A stretch of 16,725 nt of DNA. It comes from Bacteroidales bacterium GP4 (GTDB lineage Bacteria; Bacteroidota; Bacteroidia; Bacteroidales; Muribaculaceae). The position numbers and the translations under genes were made by a program. The stretch covers positions 1 through 16,725 of the forward strand of contig DAAL01000096.1 in assembly GCA_001701065.1 (NCBI GenBank), in the 5' to 3' direction. Numbering within the stretch: the stretch's first letter is position 1; every line of letters begins with the position of its first letter. A model generated the notes under the pieces. That model was not told where the DNA came from. It did no database searches and saw nothing but the letters and a program-made list of their open reading frames with translations. Shown here one piece after another: positions 1 through 8,600 of the stretch.

Positions 1-120
1 TACAAGGACTCACAATCATTTAGTGACCGAGTCAGCCCCATCGATGCCAAGCGGCTTGATGATGGAGAAATAACATTACAAGACTTGACTTTCAAGCATT
101 TCGCGTATCTTCTCGAATAA
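1..120 (+). CDS. 3' end of an unrecognised protein (partial)
   Basis: Frame 1 is open from the left edge to a TAA at 118-120 and gives 39 residues ending FKHFAYLLE. The fragment is hydrophilic and mixed in charge (SDRVSPIDAKRLDDGEITL), with no membrane segment, and I do not recognise a family. It is the only plus-strand gene with support. The support is indirect: an open frame running off the edge, and a hairpin about 160 bases downstream that could end its transcript. It converges with the minus-strand 995-residue gene. The real length and start lie outside the window, so the call rests on little sequence. Confidence 0.5.
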   Translation, partial: YKDSQSFSDRVSPIDAKRLDDGEITLQDLTFKHFAYLLE

Positions 121-279
121 ATAAAAGCGATTTATAACATGTAAACTTTGCGTACCATTAACCTCTTTTGTTTAAGGCTTGAAATGATGACAGCGGAAAA
201 TACATCTGACATTGCTGTCGCTAATTCTAGGTATTCTATTATATTTATTGCAAGTATTTACATAATCAAATTCTATTTA

Positions 280-318
280 AATCAAAAGGGTTCGGCATTG
301 TGCGGAACCCTTTTGATT
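280..318. terminator. Bidirectional terminator-like hairpin between convergent genes
   Basis: A perfect 14-bp inverted repeat (arms 280-293 and 305-318, AATCAAAAGGGTTC type) encloses an 11-base loop. The A/T-rich outer part of each arm supplies a short T run on either strand (CCCTTTTGATT), so it can serve both the plus-strand fragment ending at 120 and the minus-strand gene ending at 400. The flanking U tract is weak, so termination efficiency is uncertain. The rest of the gap (121-279 and 319-399) is AT-rich. I see nothing else there beyond a weak 6-bp inverted repeat (189-194 / 214-219). Confidence 0.7.
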
Positions 319-399
319 ATTGAATAGTATTTAGCTATTACCACTCCTTTGTACTTCTTTTTAAAAAGACTTATTTGATAATCTATTTAGTTTTCAGTT

Positions 400-3387
400 C
401 TATCTAATTACTGAAATATTAAGATTCTCATTTAAGGGTTTTATTATTTTAGTAAAGGTGCCATCTGAGAGCTTAATTGTAGAATCTAAAGAAGGGGTTA
501 CAGGTAATTTTTGAGCAGATTTTGCTGTGTTATATATAGATGGCCAACTATTCTCAAAGCCATTTTTCCGCTTAAGAGGGGCATAATCTTCAAAATTAAG
601 TGGTAGTACCATTCCTCTCGAATTGTGTTCAAAAGGTATAATATTCGCTTCTATGGTTACTCCATTAATATCTATCCATTTCGCTGTAACACCTAACGGT
701 ATATTTGAGATAGAATAATTTCCTCCAAAACTGTGTCCCATACTTATATTATCGAGAGGGAAACAATAATAATAACCATCAAGAGTTTCATTAGAACTAT
801 TTCCTATAGTAGATTTCCTCCAAAAACCACCTTCAGTTTGGTAGTATACCATTCCACTGAAATCAAATCTATTTGGAGAATATGGATCACTAGTTTCAGA
901 TTCATAACCCGAACCCTCACAGTAGTACAGATAAATCCATGGTTTTTCATCGTATATCCATTCAATAGGCTTGTGCTCTTTAGTTATTAAGACAATTGTA
1001 TCTCCGTTTTCGGTAACTTTTTCAAATTGAACTCCTACGTGGTATGATGATGGAGCAACAGCTCTGTAGTTAACATTGTCTATTTCCAATTCAGATCTTT
1101 CACAGAAATGCGAAGTTGACACCCATCCATCTATTAAATATTGGTCATCACGATTGAGTATATAGCTTCCTACTTCCTCATCGTTTTTGTATATAACGGG
1201 ACCATATGAAATTATAGATGAATCTTCCGATTCAGGAATATCAGGTCTTATGGCAAGACTAAAATGTATGCCATCATTTGGTTTAATATGCCACGTATTA
1301 TCATATTCGTACCATGCGGGATAAGTAACTGAGAACTCAAAATTACATTCATCGCATTCTTTTGTTGTGAATGATTGGATTTCATCAGCGAAGATTGTTT
1401 CACCATCTATAATTGCGCATGCGCGATAATAGTAGGTGGTAGAGGGTTTGAGATTCTTCAAATCTGTGGCAAAGACTCCATCATCTTCACTATTTGCAGA
1501 TGCGTATGTGCTATTAGTTTCATTAATAATAGAGGACTTTCCATAATAGAATCCAAGTTCTATACCACTTGAGGAATCGTAATCCTCCATTATCCCATGG
1601 ATTCTTGCTGATGAAGCTAATACTTGAGAAGGGGTAGAGGTTATAATGATTAATGGTTGGGAGAAATCGGAACTTGGAGAGGCTATCATTTCACAATAGG
1701 GCCAAAAATCCCATTTCACCATTGGATATATTTTATAATTTTTTCCTGGCTTGATTATGTTTGATTCATGGTGTAAGTTAAATTTTTCTCCAATCCCAAA
1801 TCCCCAAATTGCTCCATTTGCAAGATATGTGGATTCTACAATTTTGCCTTGTGAATCCTTAATTGCATATCCGATGGATGCAGGTAATGAAACTCCTGAA
1901 ACTTCAGAATCGATGTTTACATATGATGGGTACTGTGGATCTTTGTTGATATCAGGTTTGCTGAATGTCGGCACTAAGGAAAAATTGAATAATTCATAAG
2001 ACAAAGGAGGTGTTTCTACCCAGGTCCATTTTATATGAGGATTCTTCTTATCCTCGTAATCTTTCCCAAACTCAAACCAATCCATTCCAAAAGCTCCATT
2101 TGCATATAATTCTCCTTTTATGTAATTTTCTTTTAGATTATCATAAAATTCAGTGGATTCCATTTGTGGCTCACTTTGGGAAATGGATATTTGTCCGGAA
2201 ATCTCACATCCTATTTCTCCTCTAATTCCAACTGAAAGTATTCTTTTGTCGAGAATACCAACTCCAGCCTCTATATATAGTCCTGCTCCAAATCCGCCTT
2301 CGACTGATCCTGAAATATTGTAGTTGCCTCGATATAGTTCTCTTCCTGACGGAGGAATTTGTTTTAAATTGCTTGTGCCTTCAAATTCTGGAGCAACTGT
2401 CACCCAATGGCGAGAAAAGGCAAATGATCTGCGGGAAGAAGAGTTTAAAGTTAAAGCTCCTTTAATATTCCCACCTCCTGTCCATCCAGCCTCAACATAT
2501 AGTTTGGTAATAAACGGGACTGCACCAATCGGAAGTTGCCATAAACCATATTTATGTTCGCCATCGTTACTGATTTCTCCTGCTAATTCTAATGTATTTT
2601 CCATAGCATACTCTCCAACAACAGTGACCTTTGTTGAATAATAATCACGACGCGAGATTATTTGTTCGATGTAAATATTAAAATCAGGAGTAAAACTTCC
2701 GTGATAATGAGCCTTTAATTCTACATCAGGAAGCTTCTTGATTGGGAATATTCCATCAAGCTTAAGGTCAATAGGAATAGATCCTGGTTTCCATGGGAAA
2801 TTGCCATATCCGTAAGCACGGCTAACTGCGTCTTTTTTAGTTGAGCTGCTGTAATACTGTTCAAATATATCGGTCAGGGTTACCATTTCACAATCAATTG
2901 TGAAGTTACCGTAAGAATCGTTTTCAACAGAGAGAACTTCTCCTGCAAATCCATGAGGGATGAGATCTGTTACTTTTGCCAATACTAATTTATCTCCTTT
3001 CTTGGGAAGTATATTGGAAGGGGTACTGGAAGAAAGAGTTAACAACATGTCATCACATCCAATAATGTGGTTAATTAGTTCATTATCAATGTCAATTACT
3101 CCCGGTTTAAGGATTGTTGGAGGAACGAAGAATCCGATACTGTCGATATCTGCCAGATTATAGACATATATTGAATCATTGGAATATATTTTTTGAACCA
3201 CCGGTTCCTCATATTCATTCCCGGCTTCATCGATGTTTGATACCGTCATACTATCGGTTAATTCCGGATAAAAAGTTTCTATGACACCATTCTTTAAATA
3301 TAAATATATTGGAGATTGAGCAAAAGAGTCAAAGGCTGATGATACAATGACTAAAAATAGAAGGTATATGGTTTTTAGATTTTTCAT
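400..3387 (-). CDS. Large secreted protein with DG/SIGF N-terminal module and FN3-like domain
   Basis: This 995-residue protein has an N-terminal signal peptide (about residues 1-24, hydrophobic core IYLLFLVIVSSAF, likely cut after SFAQ). Residues 26-87 hold a module seen in many Bacteroidales exported proteins: a KNG...ETFYPELTDSM strand pair, then DSIYVYNLADIDSIGF. Residues about 95-180 form a second recognisable block (TPSNILPKKGDKLV, PHGFAGEV). The middle (200-480) is glycine- and aromatic-rich and probably all beta. Residues about 578-676 look like a fibronectin type III domain, with the typical LKPSTTYYYRACA strand and a closing FTT. The C-terminus (ISVIR) is not a sorting signal. The ATG overlaps the stop of the upstream gene (ATGA), so translation is probably coupled. 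The gene is clearly more AT-rich than the GH3 operon beside it, which suggests separate ancestry. The export call is firm. Function is unknown; surface adhesion or glycan binding is only a guess. Confidence 0.85.
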   Translation of the reverse strand: MKNLKTIYLLFLVIVSSAFDSFAQSPIYLYLKNGVIETFYPELTDSMTVSNIDEAGNEYEEPVVQKIYSNDSIYVYNLADIDSIGFFVPPTILKPGVIDIDNELINHIIGCDDMLLTLSSSTPSNILPKKGDKLVLAKVTDLIPHGFAGEVLSVENDSYGNFTIDCEMVTLTDIFEQYYSSSTKKDAVSRAYGYGNFPWKPGSIPIDLKLDGIFPIKKLPDVELKAHYHGSFTPDFNIYIEQIISRRDYYSTKVTVVGEYAMENTLELAGEISNDGEHKYGLWQLPIGAVPFITKLYVEAGWTGGGNIKGALTLNSSSRRSFAFSRHWVTVAPEFEGTSNLKQIPPSGRELYRGNYNISGSVEGGFGAGLYIEAGVGILDKRILSVGIRGEIGCEISGQISISQSEPQMESTEFYDNLKENYIKGELYANGAFGMDWFEFGKDYEDKKNPHIKWTWVETPPLSYELFNFSLVPTFSKPDINKDPQYPSYVNIDSEVSGVSLPASIGYAIKDSQGKIVESTYLANGAIWGFGIGEKFNLHHESNIIKPGKNYKIYPMVKWDFWPYCEMIASPSSDFSQPLIIITSTPSQVLASSARIHGIMEDYDSSSGIELGFYYGKSSIINETNSTYASANSEDDGVFATDLKNLKPSTTYYYRACAIIDGETIFADEIQSFTTKECDECNFEFSVTYPAWYEYDNTWHIKPNDGIHFSLAIRPDIPESEDSSIISYGPVIYKNDEEVGSYILNRDDQYLIDGWVSTSHFCERSELEIDNVNYRAVAPSSYHVGVQFEKVTENGDTIVLITKEHKPIEWIYDEKPWIYLYYCEGSGYESETSDPYSPNRFDFSGMVYYQTEGGFWRKSTIGNSSNETLDGYYYCFPLDNISMGHSFGGNYSISNIPLGVTAKWIDINGVTIEANIIPFEHNSRGMVLPLNFEDYAPLKRKNGFENSWPSIYNTAKSAQKLPVTPSLDSTIKLSDGTFTKIIKPLNENLNISVIR

Positions 3388-3902
3388 CGCTTGAAATATT
3401 TAATGGATTTAGTACCAGCTTTTAATATGTATACTCCAGAAGAGAAATTTCCAAAATTTATAAATACATTATTATCTTCCTTTGTACGAATTTGATATAT
3501 AAGATTGCCGTCAATACTATATATACTGACTAAAGAGTTCTTAGGTAATCCTTTAATTCGTAGATTCTCACCTTCTTGGACTATACCTAAATCATTGTCG
3601 TTGATAATATTTTCAATGTCACTGGTTTTTATATTGGAATAAGTAATTTTTTTTACTTCGCTATACCAATAAGCTTGCTCTATATTTGATGAAGAAATAG
3701 TTATGGTATTGTAAATATATTGGACTTTGGGTTTTTCTTCTAATAAAAAGACTTCAGAGGAACCATCTTTCATCCATATTGTCATGGACGGTTTGTCCTG
3801 AGATTGAATTTTGGCGATTGGTAAAATAAGCCAAATGATGAGAAATACCTGAGGTATTATATTCCTCCATTTTAATTTAATTATTAAATCTAAATTTTCC
3901 AT
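3384..3902 (-). CDS. Small exported protein with type-A sorting-domain-like C-terminus
   Basis: With ATG at 3902 the product is 172 residues. A TTG two codons upstream (3908) is possible but less likely. After a charged N-terminus comes a hydrophobic segment (PQVFLIIWLILPIA) that acts as a signal peptide or anchor. Next is a Bacteroidales module beginning TIWMKDGSSEVFLLEEKPKV and ending in a KKITYSN strand. The last 60 or so residues (NLRIKGLPKNSLVSIYSIDG, SSGVYILKAG, IKYFKR) match the beta-sandwich pattern of Por/type IX type-A C-terminal domains. Such CTD-like ends also occur in gut Bacteroidales that lack a type IX system, and no secretion gene is visible here, so secretion by that route is not shown. 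It is the first gene of a two-gene operon and overlaps the 995-residue gene by 4 bases. Both proteins carry a DG...V...I-x-F type N-terminal module. Function is unknown. Confidence 0.82.
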   Translation of the reverse strand: MENLDLIIKLKWRNIIPQVFLIIWLILPIAKIQSQDKPSMTIWMKDGSSEVFLLEEKPKVQYIYNTITISSSNIEQAYWYSEVKKITYSNIKTSDIENIINDNDLGIVQEGENLRIKGLPKNSLVSIYSIDGNLIYQIRTKEDNNVFINFGNFSSGVYILKAGTKSIKYFKR

Positions 3903-3957
3903 AAGCAAAAAATGTTGTGCTTTTGTGTTCCCTCCAACGGCACTTAATAAATGGGTT

Positions 3958-4179
3958 AAAAAAGAGAAGCGTGGAACGATGTTCAGTTTATTTCATTCCA
4001 GGCATCGCCAAACACCTAACACAAAAATAAACAGTCAACTCCCACGCCATGTCGACATATCAGAATCCCATGTCGGGAAGTGAATAAACGACACACGCGA
4101 GCGTTCTTTGACCGCTTAATCCTTTTGTGTTCAAAATTTTGGCGATTTTGGAATGAAGGGTAAAGCATGAAACGCTTCT
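3958..4179 (-). ncRNA. Long structured RNA leader or free-standing RNA
   Basis: The transcript from the promoter at 4217-4247 would carry a nested rod of helices in this gap. P0 pairs 3965-3972 with 4172-4179 (AGAAGCGT, 8 bp). P1 pairs 3992-4000 with 4149-4157 (9 bp). P2 pairs 4004-4012 with 4138-4146 (9 bp). P3 pairs 4018-4026 with 4123-4131 (9 bp). P4 pairs 4034-4038 with 4108-4112 (5 bp). P5 pairs 4039-4043 with 4076-4080 (5 bp, one GU). P6 pairs 4053-4058 with 4070-4075 (6 bp, 11-nt loop). P0 is followed after one base by six U residues (3963-3958), so the RNA could end there (about 250 nt) or act as an attenuator for the operon starting at 3902. On the 3' side, TGGAA/TTCCA and CGATG/CATCG pairings compete with P1 and P2, which would allow a switch. 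These are paper pairings only. No known RNA family is assigned. Confidence 0.6.
4016..4168 (-). CDS. Possible 50-codon upstream ORF inside the structured leader
   Basis: An ATG at 4168 opens a 50-residue frame ending at TAG 4016. It is very basic and cysteine-rich (start MLYPSFQNRQNF, end GVDCLFLC), with no signal peptide or clear domain. It lies wholly within the inverted-repeat arms P1 to P6, so base pairing alone could explain its sequence, and it is more likely a chance frame than a gene. It is listed because a leader peptide translated through these helices would alter their folding and so could regulate the operon that starts at 3902. Confidence 0.15.
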   Translation of the reverse strand: MLYPSFQNRQNFEHKRIKRSKNARVCRLFTSRHGILICRHGVGVDCLFLC

Positions 4180-4216
4180 ATAAAAATGTAAACCGCCCAA
4201 CTCTATGGACTTAGTG

Positions 4217-4247
4217 CAAAAGTATGGATTAATTTTGGTTCTGCAAA
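4217..4247 (-). promoter_or_regulatory. Bacteroidetes-type promoter of the AT-rich operon
   Basis: On the minus strand TTTG (4247-4244) is followed after exactly 19 bases by TACTTTTG (4224-4217). This matches the Bacteroidetes housekeeping consensus TTTG-N19-21-TAnnTTTG. Transcription should begin near 4210, which leaves a leader of about 300 nt before the ATG at 3902. That unusually long leader contains the nested helices described separately. Confidence 0.75.
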
Positions 4248-4299
4248 ATTTTAAGACATATTTTTAATGGAAGGTTAAGCGTATATACATATTATAATA

Positions 4300-4339
4300 T
4301 TAGAAGAAAAAATAGAGCCGTCCAGGGGGACGGCTCTAT
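4300..4339 (-). terminator. Intrinsic terminator of the TPR/barrel/GH3 operon
   Basis: A perfect 12-bp inverted repeat (arms 4312-4323 and 4328-4339, containing GAGCCGTCC) with a 4-base loop lies about 60 bases past the GH3 stop. On the minus strand the stem is followed by TTTTTTCTTC, a good U tract. It separates the GH3 operon from the promoter of the next unit at 4247. Confidence 0.9.
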
Positions 4340-4399
4340 ATGAGGGTTGTTGCAATGAGGTTGGATGCACTGAAAGTGCATGAGGTTGTGCAAAAGGGA

Positions 4400-6742
4400 T
4401 TAGTCAACGTTGGGGGTGTCCCAAACTTTGGTTTCGGTGGCGGTGACAGTTATTGTCTGGTCGCCAACTTGGATGCGGAAATCACCTTTTTCAAGGGTCC
4501 ATTGCTCGTTATAGTTGACAAATGCGAGGTCATTTGCCGGAACTACGAGTTTCACGGTCTTGGTTTCGCCCGGTTTAAGCTCAATTTTGTCAAACTGGCG
4601 AAGACGCTTAATGTCGGGTGAAGTAGAGGCAACGATGTCGCTTGAGTAAAGCAATACGCTTTCTTTACCCGCCATTTTACCGGTGTTGGTCACATCCACA
4701 GCGAATTCAAGTGTGTCGCCCGCTTTGAACTTGTCCTTGTTGACACGGAGATTGCTGTAAGCGAATGTCGTGTAGCTGAGTCCGAATCCGAAAGGCCACT
4801 GCACGTCCACCTTGGCATCGTAGTTGTAGGCACCAGCCATGGTCTGGGTCAACTCGCCTTTCTTGAAGTCGTAAGTGATAAGACCTGCGGAGTGCTTGGG
4901 ATAGGTGATGGGGAGACGGCCACTGAAGTTTACTTCGCCACAAAGGATGTTGGCAAGAGCATCGCCGCCATAGTTGCCCGGCAGCATAATGTCCACGATG
5001 GCATCGGCAAGCGGTTCGATGGAGTTGATGAGTCGGGGACGACCTTCGCTAAGTACCATTACAAGAGGTTTGTCCACCATTCCGAGTGCAGTTACAAGAG
5101 CAATTTGGTTAGCCGAAAGGTTGAGGTCGTTGATGTTTCCGGGAGTTTCGCAATAGCTGTTTTCGCCCACGCAAGCGATGATCACATCAGCGTTCTTTGC
5201 CGCATTTACCACTGCTTCGATGCTTACAATGGTATCAGTTTCCCATGACGCGCCGTCACGGAAGTCATAGTTGACACCGGGGACATAAGTCACATTCTCT
5301 TTGCCATATTTGTTGCAAAGTGCTTCGTAGATGGTGTTATACTGAGGAGCGAGACGATCGGTCATGTGACCTTGCCAAGTGTAAGTCCATCCGCCGTTGA
5401 GTGTGCGCAAAGAGTTGGCGTTGGGGCCTGTCAAGAGAATCTTTTTGCCTTTAGCCAACGGAAGCACATCGCCTTCGTTTTTCAGGAGAACGAGTGATTC
5501 TTCGGCAGCGCGAAGTGAAGCCTGTGCAAATTCTTCGGAGCCGAACAGAGGATAGTCAGTGTACTTGGTGTTAGGCTCGTCGAAGAGTCCAAGACGCATT
5601 TTCATGCGGAGCACGCGTGCGCAAGCGTCGTCGATACGTGACATGGGCACTTCGCCTTCTTCCACAAGTTCTTTCAACAGTACATTGAAGTCAGTGGAGT
5701 AGGGGTCCATGGACATGTCGATACCTGCGTTGATGGCAAGGCGGATAGCATCCTTCTTGTCCTTTGCCACAAATTCACGGGTGTAGAGGTTGTTGATGTC
5801 AGCCCAGTCAGTTACGATGAGACCGTCCCAATTAAGCTGGTCCTTAAGCCAAGTGGAGAGGTATTTGGCGTTGGCGTGGAACGGAATACCGTTGTTGGTG
5901 GTCGAATTCACCATTATTGAGAGTGCTTTTCCGTCCTTTATCGCAGCAAGATAGGGCGCGAAATGCTTTTCACGCATTTCCTGTTCGCTGATGCTGGAGT
6001 GGGTGCGGTCCTTTCCGCTGACCGGCATACCGTAGCCCATGAAGTGCTTGAGGTTTGCGGCGATGTGATATTTGTCGATGCGGTTGGGGTCATTGCCCTG
6101 CATACCAAGTACGGTAGCTGTGCCGAGTTGTGATGCAAGATAAGCATCCTCGCCGTAGTTTTCCCATATACGTGGCCAACGTGAGTCACGTCCGAGGTCG
6201 ATAGTGGGATTGTAAGTCCAAGGCACATCGCTTGCGCGGGTTTCGTAAGCGGTGATTTCGCCTCCTCGGTGAGCGAGGTCACGGTTGAAAGTGGCACCCA
6301 TGTTGATGTTCTGAGGAAACAGTGTGGCACCGATGGTGTAGCTTGCGCCATGGTTCATGTCAAGACCGTAGATACAGGGGATGCCGATGTGTTCCATGGA
6401 GTATTCCTGAATCTGAGAAACTATAGTGTACCATTGTTCGGGAGTTAGCGCGACATCAGCCACATTCAGGATTGAACCTACCTTGTATTTGCCGAAAATC
6501 TCATCCATTCGAGCTTTGTCGATGGTGAAATCATTGCTTGTGAGCGGATTGAAGTTATTTCCGAGAAGACCGAGGGTCAGTTCGTTCATCTGACCGATTT
6601 TTTCTTCGAGGGTCATTTTTTTCATAACATCCTCGATGCGTTTTTCAACATTTTCATCTCGGGGAATCACCGGCTCGATAGCGGCTGTCTGTACTACGCT
6701 CGCCCCAATGAACAAGGCGGCAGCTAAATGTTTTAAATTCAT
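4400..6742 (-). CDS. Secreted GH3 beta-glucosidase
   Basis: This 780-residue protein belongs to glycoside hydrolase family 3, which removes terminal beta-linked glucose (or related sugars) by a retaining mechanism. A signal peptide covers about residues 1-22. The N-terminal TIM-barrel domain (about 30-390) carries LGRDSRW (183-189), the KHFMGYG substrate-binding block (K232, H233) and GLIVTDWAD with the likely nucleophile D312. The alpha/beta sandwich domain (about 412-625) carries the likely acid/base E532 in SYCETPGN. An FN3-like domain ends the protein (about 667-775). Blocks such as [30 protein letters not shown] and [16 protein letters not shown] closely resemble, from memory, the Bacteroides xyloglucan-locus enzyme BoGH3B. 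That hints at beta-glucosides but does not fix the linkage. The gene lies 40 bases after the barrel gene and is last in its operon. No SusC/D pair adjoins it, so its substrate is open. A periplasmic or secreted location is inferred. Confidence 0.95.
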   Translation of the reverse strand: MNLKHLAAALFIGASVVQTAAIEPVIPRDENVEKRIEDVMKKMTLEEKIGQMNELTLGLLGNNFNPLTSNDFTIDKARMDEIFGKYKVGSILNVADVALTPEQWYTIVSQIQEYSMEHIGIPCIYGLDMNHGASYTIGATLFPQNINMGATFNRDLAHRGGEITAYETRASDVPWTYNPTIDLGRDSRWPRIWENYGEDAYLASQLGTATVLGMQGNDPNRIDKYHIAANLKHFMGYGMPVSGKDRTHSSISEQEMREKHFAPYLAAIKDGKALSIMVNSTTNNGIPFHANAKYLSTWLKDQLNWDGLIVTDWADINNLYTREFVAKDKKDAIRLAINAGIDMSMDPYSTDFNVLLKELVEEGEVPMSRIDDACARVLRMKMRLGLFDEPNTKYTDYPLFGSEEFAQASLRAAEESLVLLKNEGDVLPLAKGKKILLTGPNANSLRTLNGGWTYTWQGHMTDRLAPQYNTIYEALCNKYGKENVTYVPGVNYDFRDGASWETDTIVSIEAVVNAAKNADVIIACVGENSYCETPGNINDLNLSANQIALVTALGMVDKPLVMVLSEGRPRLINSIEPLADAIVDIMLPGNYGGDALANILCGEVNFSGRLPITYPKHSAGLITYDFKKGELTQTMAGAYNYDAKVDVQWPFGFGLSYTTFAYSNLRVNKDKFKAGDTLEFAVDVTNTGKMAGKESVLLYSSDIVASTSPDIKRLRQFDKIELKPGETKTVKLVVPANDLAFVNYNEQWTLEKGDFRIQVGDQTITVTATETKVWDTPNVD

Positions 6743-6782
6743 CTATTGTTAATTTTAAAAGTTAAGAGCGGTTTTAAGTTAA

Positions 6783-8588
6783 TTAGAATTTGTAGCCTAT
6801 GCCCACCAGCCCGGTTATGCCTTTGTTGGGCAGTCCGTAGTCAATGTCCCACTCTTTGTTGAGCAGGTTTTCAGCCTGTGCCCACACGCTGAACTGAGGA
6901 GTGATGGCATAACGTGCCGAAAAGTCGAGTGAGTTGACATTAGCCATGGCTATTTTCTTGTAGGATGTGCCTAAGTTGATGTTGTTCATGTCGAGCAACT
7001 CGTAGATGGCTCTTCCGCTGCGTATCTCGTAGCTGAGTCCGAGATCAAGCGACTCGATGGGGGTTACGTCAACTGAGATGTTGAAAGCGTTTTTGGCGCG
7101 GTCGCCCCAGTACATGTAACCTTTGTCGATGTCCTGAGGTGCGCCTTCGTAGCTGACGCGGAATGAAGCGAGTGAACGGTACTTGTAATTGAACGCTATT
7201 CCATAGTGGTAGCTGTCCATGTCAAGACCGTAGTGAGCGCCAGCCAATGTCTCGCTGTAAGTGCCGCTGAATATATATTGGTTAGCCCAGTCGGCGAGTT
7301 TTCCGTAGCCTCCGAAAATCTCGAAGCTTGCGCCGGAGAATGGTCCGATGAGCAGTTTCAGGTCAATCAATCCTTTGTTCCATGACGGGTTGATGTAAAG
7401 CGCCGGGTTAAGATAATTATCCTCGGGGAAGTGCTCGGATATATTGTTCATGTAGATGTTGCCTGACTGGATTGTGGCAGACAGAGCAAACTTGGAAACC
7501 GGCGACCAGCCAAGGTCAATGTCGGCACCGGCATGGGTGGCACCTCCGAATGACCAGAGATGATTCACCTGAAGCCCTATCTTGACTGAATAGTTGTCGC
7601 CTTTGCCTTGATAGTAAGGTTTCACGGAGTAGTATCCGGAATTGCGTGACTCCACATCGTTCAGAGTGTAGCGAGAAGAAACGCCGTCAGCGAGGTCGTA
7701 TTCCAGCCGCATGAGATTCTTGTTGGCTGTGTTGAGGATATTGAAGTCAAGTCCTACACCGTTGTTGTCATTGATGTTGTAGAATGCGCCGAGGTCAAGT
7801 TTCAAATCACTTGCTTTATAAGCGTCCACATCGTCGCGCGCCTCGCCTGATTTAAGAGCATAAGGGGGCTTTGAAAAGCCAAAGAACTGATAGCCTGCCG
7901 CAGCATGGTAATCAATCAGCCCGGCAGAGCCGTTCCATCCCAAATCAAAATTGAACCGGTTGACTGATTGTGTGTAACCATTGGTCTGATATGCTTCGGT
8001 AAAGGCACTGGAAAATGAAGGGGATTCAGGCTCTAATACTCCCGTGGGGAAATTGAAAGTATAGAACGAATACCCGAGATCGCCGAACAAGGTGCCGGCT
8101 TCGCCTACCTGATGGGTAAGATTCAGTCCCAAATGAGCGGAATGATTCTTATAGGTAATCTTGTTGCCAAGTTCGCCGTCAGCCTTATACTGGCTTCCGT
8201 TGTATTGCAGCCATGCGTTTAGCTTGGTGGCTTCAGTGTCATAAAGGCGGTAACCTGCCGAAATACCTAACTGGAATGCCGGGAAATAGCCCAAATCCAG
8301 GTAACCGCGATAAGGGTACTTATCCATGGAGGCGCTATAAGCCGCCGGCGGAAGGAGCGAGAACGAAGGAGAAAGCGGAGCAGCCACGGCACGGTCAGTC
8401 CACTTGAGCTTTTTTTGAGCAAATGACGGGAGAGAAAGCTCCGGGAGTTGTGAAATGCGGTTAGCGTCGCGCTCCTGCGGCACAATATCTTTTGCTATAG
8501 TTATCTCTTTAGTTAAGTCATCGGCACCGGCAGCGGCGAGAACCCCTCCGGCAATAGCCACACATGACAAAATGTATTGTAACTTCAT
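6783..8588 (-). CDS. TonB-receptor-like outer-membrane barrel without visible plug
   Basis: The 601-residue product has a signal peptide (about 1-22, ending LAAAGA) and then a proline-rich stretch (about 45-85, LPELSLPSFA...LLPPAAY) in place of a recognisable TonB plug. From about residue 95 onward alternating aromatic strands and short turns (RGYLDLGYFPAFQLGISAGY) indicate a beta-barrel. The end, FSVWAQAENLLNKEWDIDYG followed by a final GYKF, is the typical closing strand pair of TonB-dependent receptors, with the C-terminal Phe used for outer-membrane assembly. TonB receptors are usually 650 residues or more, and here the missing length is the plug. It sits 12 bases after the TPR gene and 40 before the GH3 gene, so it is surely co-transcribed. 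A passive porin-like channel or a barrel gated by the TPR partner are both possible. The function is not known to me. Confidence 0.85.
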   Translation of the reverse strand: MKLQYILSCVAIAGGVLAAAGADDLTKEITIAKDIVPQERDANRISQLPELSLPSFAQKKLKWTDRAVAAPLSPSFSLLPPAAYSASMDKYPYRGYLDLGYFPAFQLGISAGYRLYDTEATKLNAWLQYNGSQYKADGELGNKITYKNHSAHLGLNLTHQVGEAGTLFGDLGYSFYTFNFPTGVLEPESPSFSSAFTEAYQTNGYTQSVNRFNFDLGWNGSAGLIDYHAAAGYQFFGFSKPPYALKSGEARDDVDAYKASDLKLDLGAFYNINDNNGVGLDFNILNTANKNLMRLEYDLADGVSSRYTLNDVESRNSGYYSVKPYYQGKGDNYSVKIGLQVNHLWSFGGATHAGADIDLGWSPVSKFALSATIQSGNIYMNNISEHFPEDNYLNPALYINPSWNKGLIDLKLLIGPFSGASFEIFGGYGKLADWANQYIFSGTYSETLAGAHYGLDMDSYHYGIAFNYKYRSLASFRVSYEGAPQDIDKGYMYWGDRAKNAFNISVDVTPIESLDLGLSYEIRSGRAIYELLDMNNINLGTSYKKIAMANVNSLDFSARYAITPQFSVWAQAENLLNKEWDIDYGLPNKGITGLVGIGYKF

Positions 8589-8600
8589 AAAATCTGCAGT

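Noticed and set aside
184..330. 48-codon plus-strand frame with a possible membrane segment after the first partial gene
   Set aside because: It runs straight through the 280-318 terminator hairpin and has no promoter or homologue I recognise; a chance AT-rich frame is more likely.
3384..3902. Use of the CTD-like end as proof of a type IX secretion system
   Set aside because: No type IX secretion gene is present in the window, and similar domains are found in Bacteroidales without that system.
3979..4083. 34-codon plus-strand frame opposite the structured RNA
   Set aside because: It lies antisense to the helices, so its frame is a by-product of the inverted repeats, and no plus-strand promoter was seen.
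3958..4210. Identity of the structured RNA as 6S RNA
   Set aside because: A long rod of similar size is suggestive, but the 27-base one-sided bulge and its place as a leader do not fit clearly, and no 6S signature could be confirmed by eye.
4340..4621. 93-codon plus-strand frame opposite the GH3 3' end
   Set aside because: A shadow of the GH3 coding frame, starting inside the terminator, with no recognisable domain.
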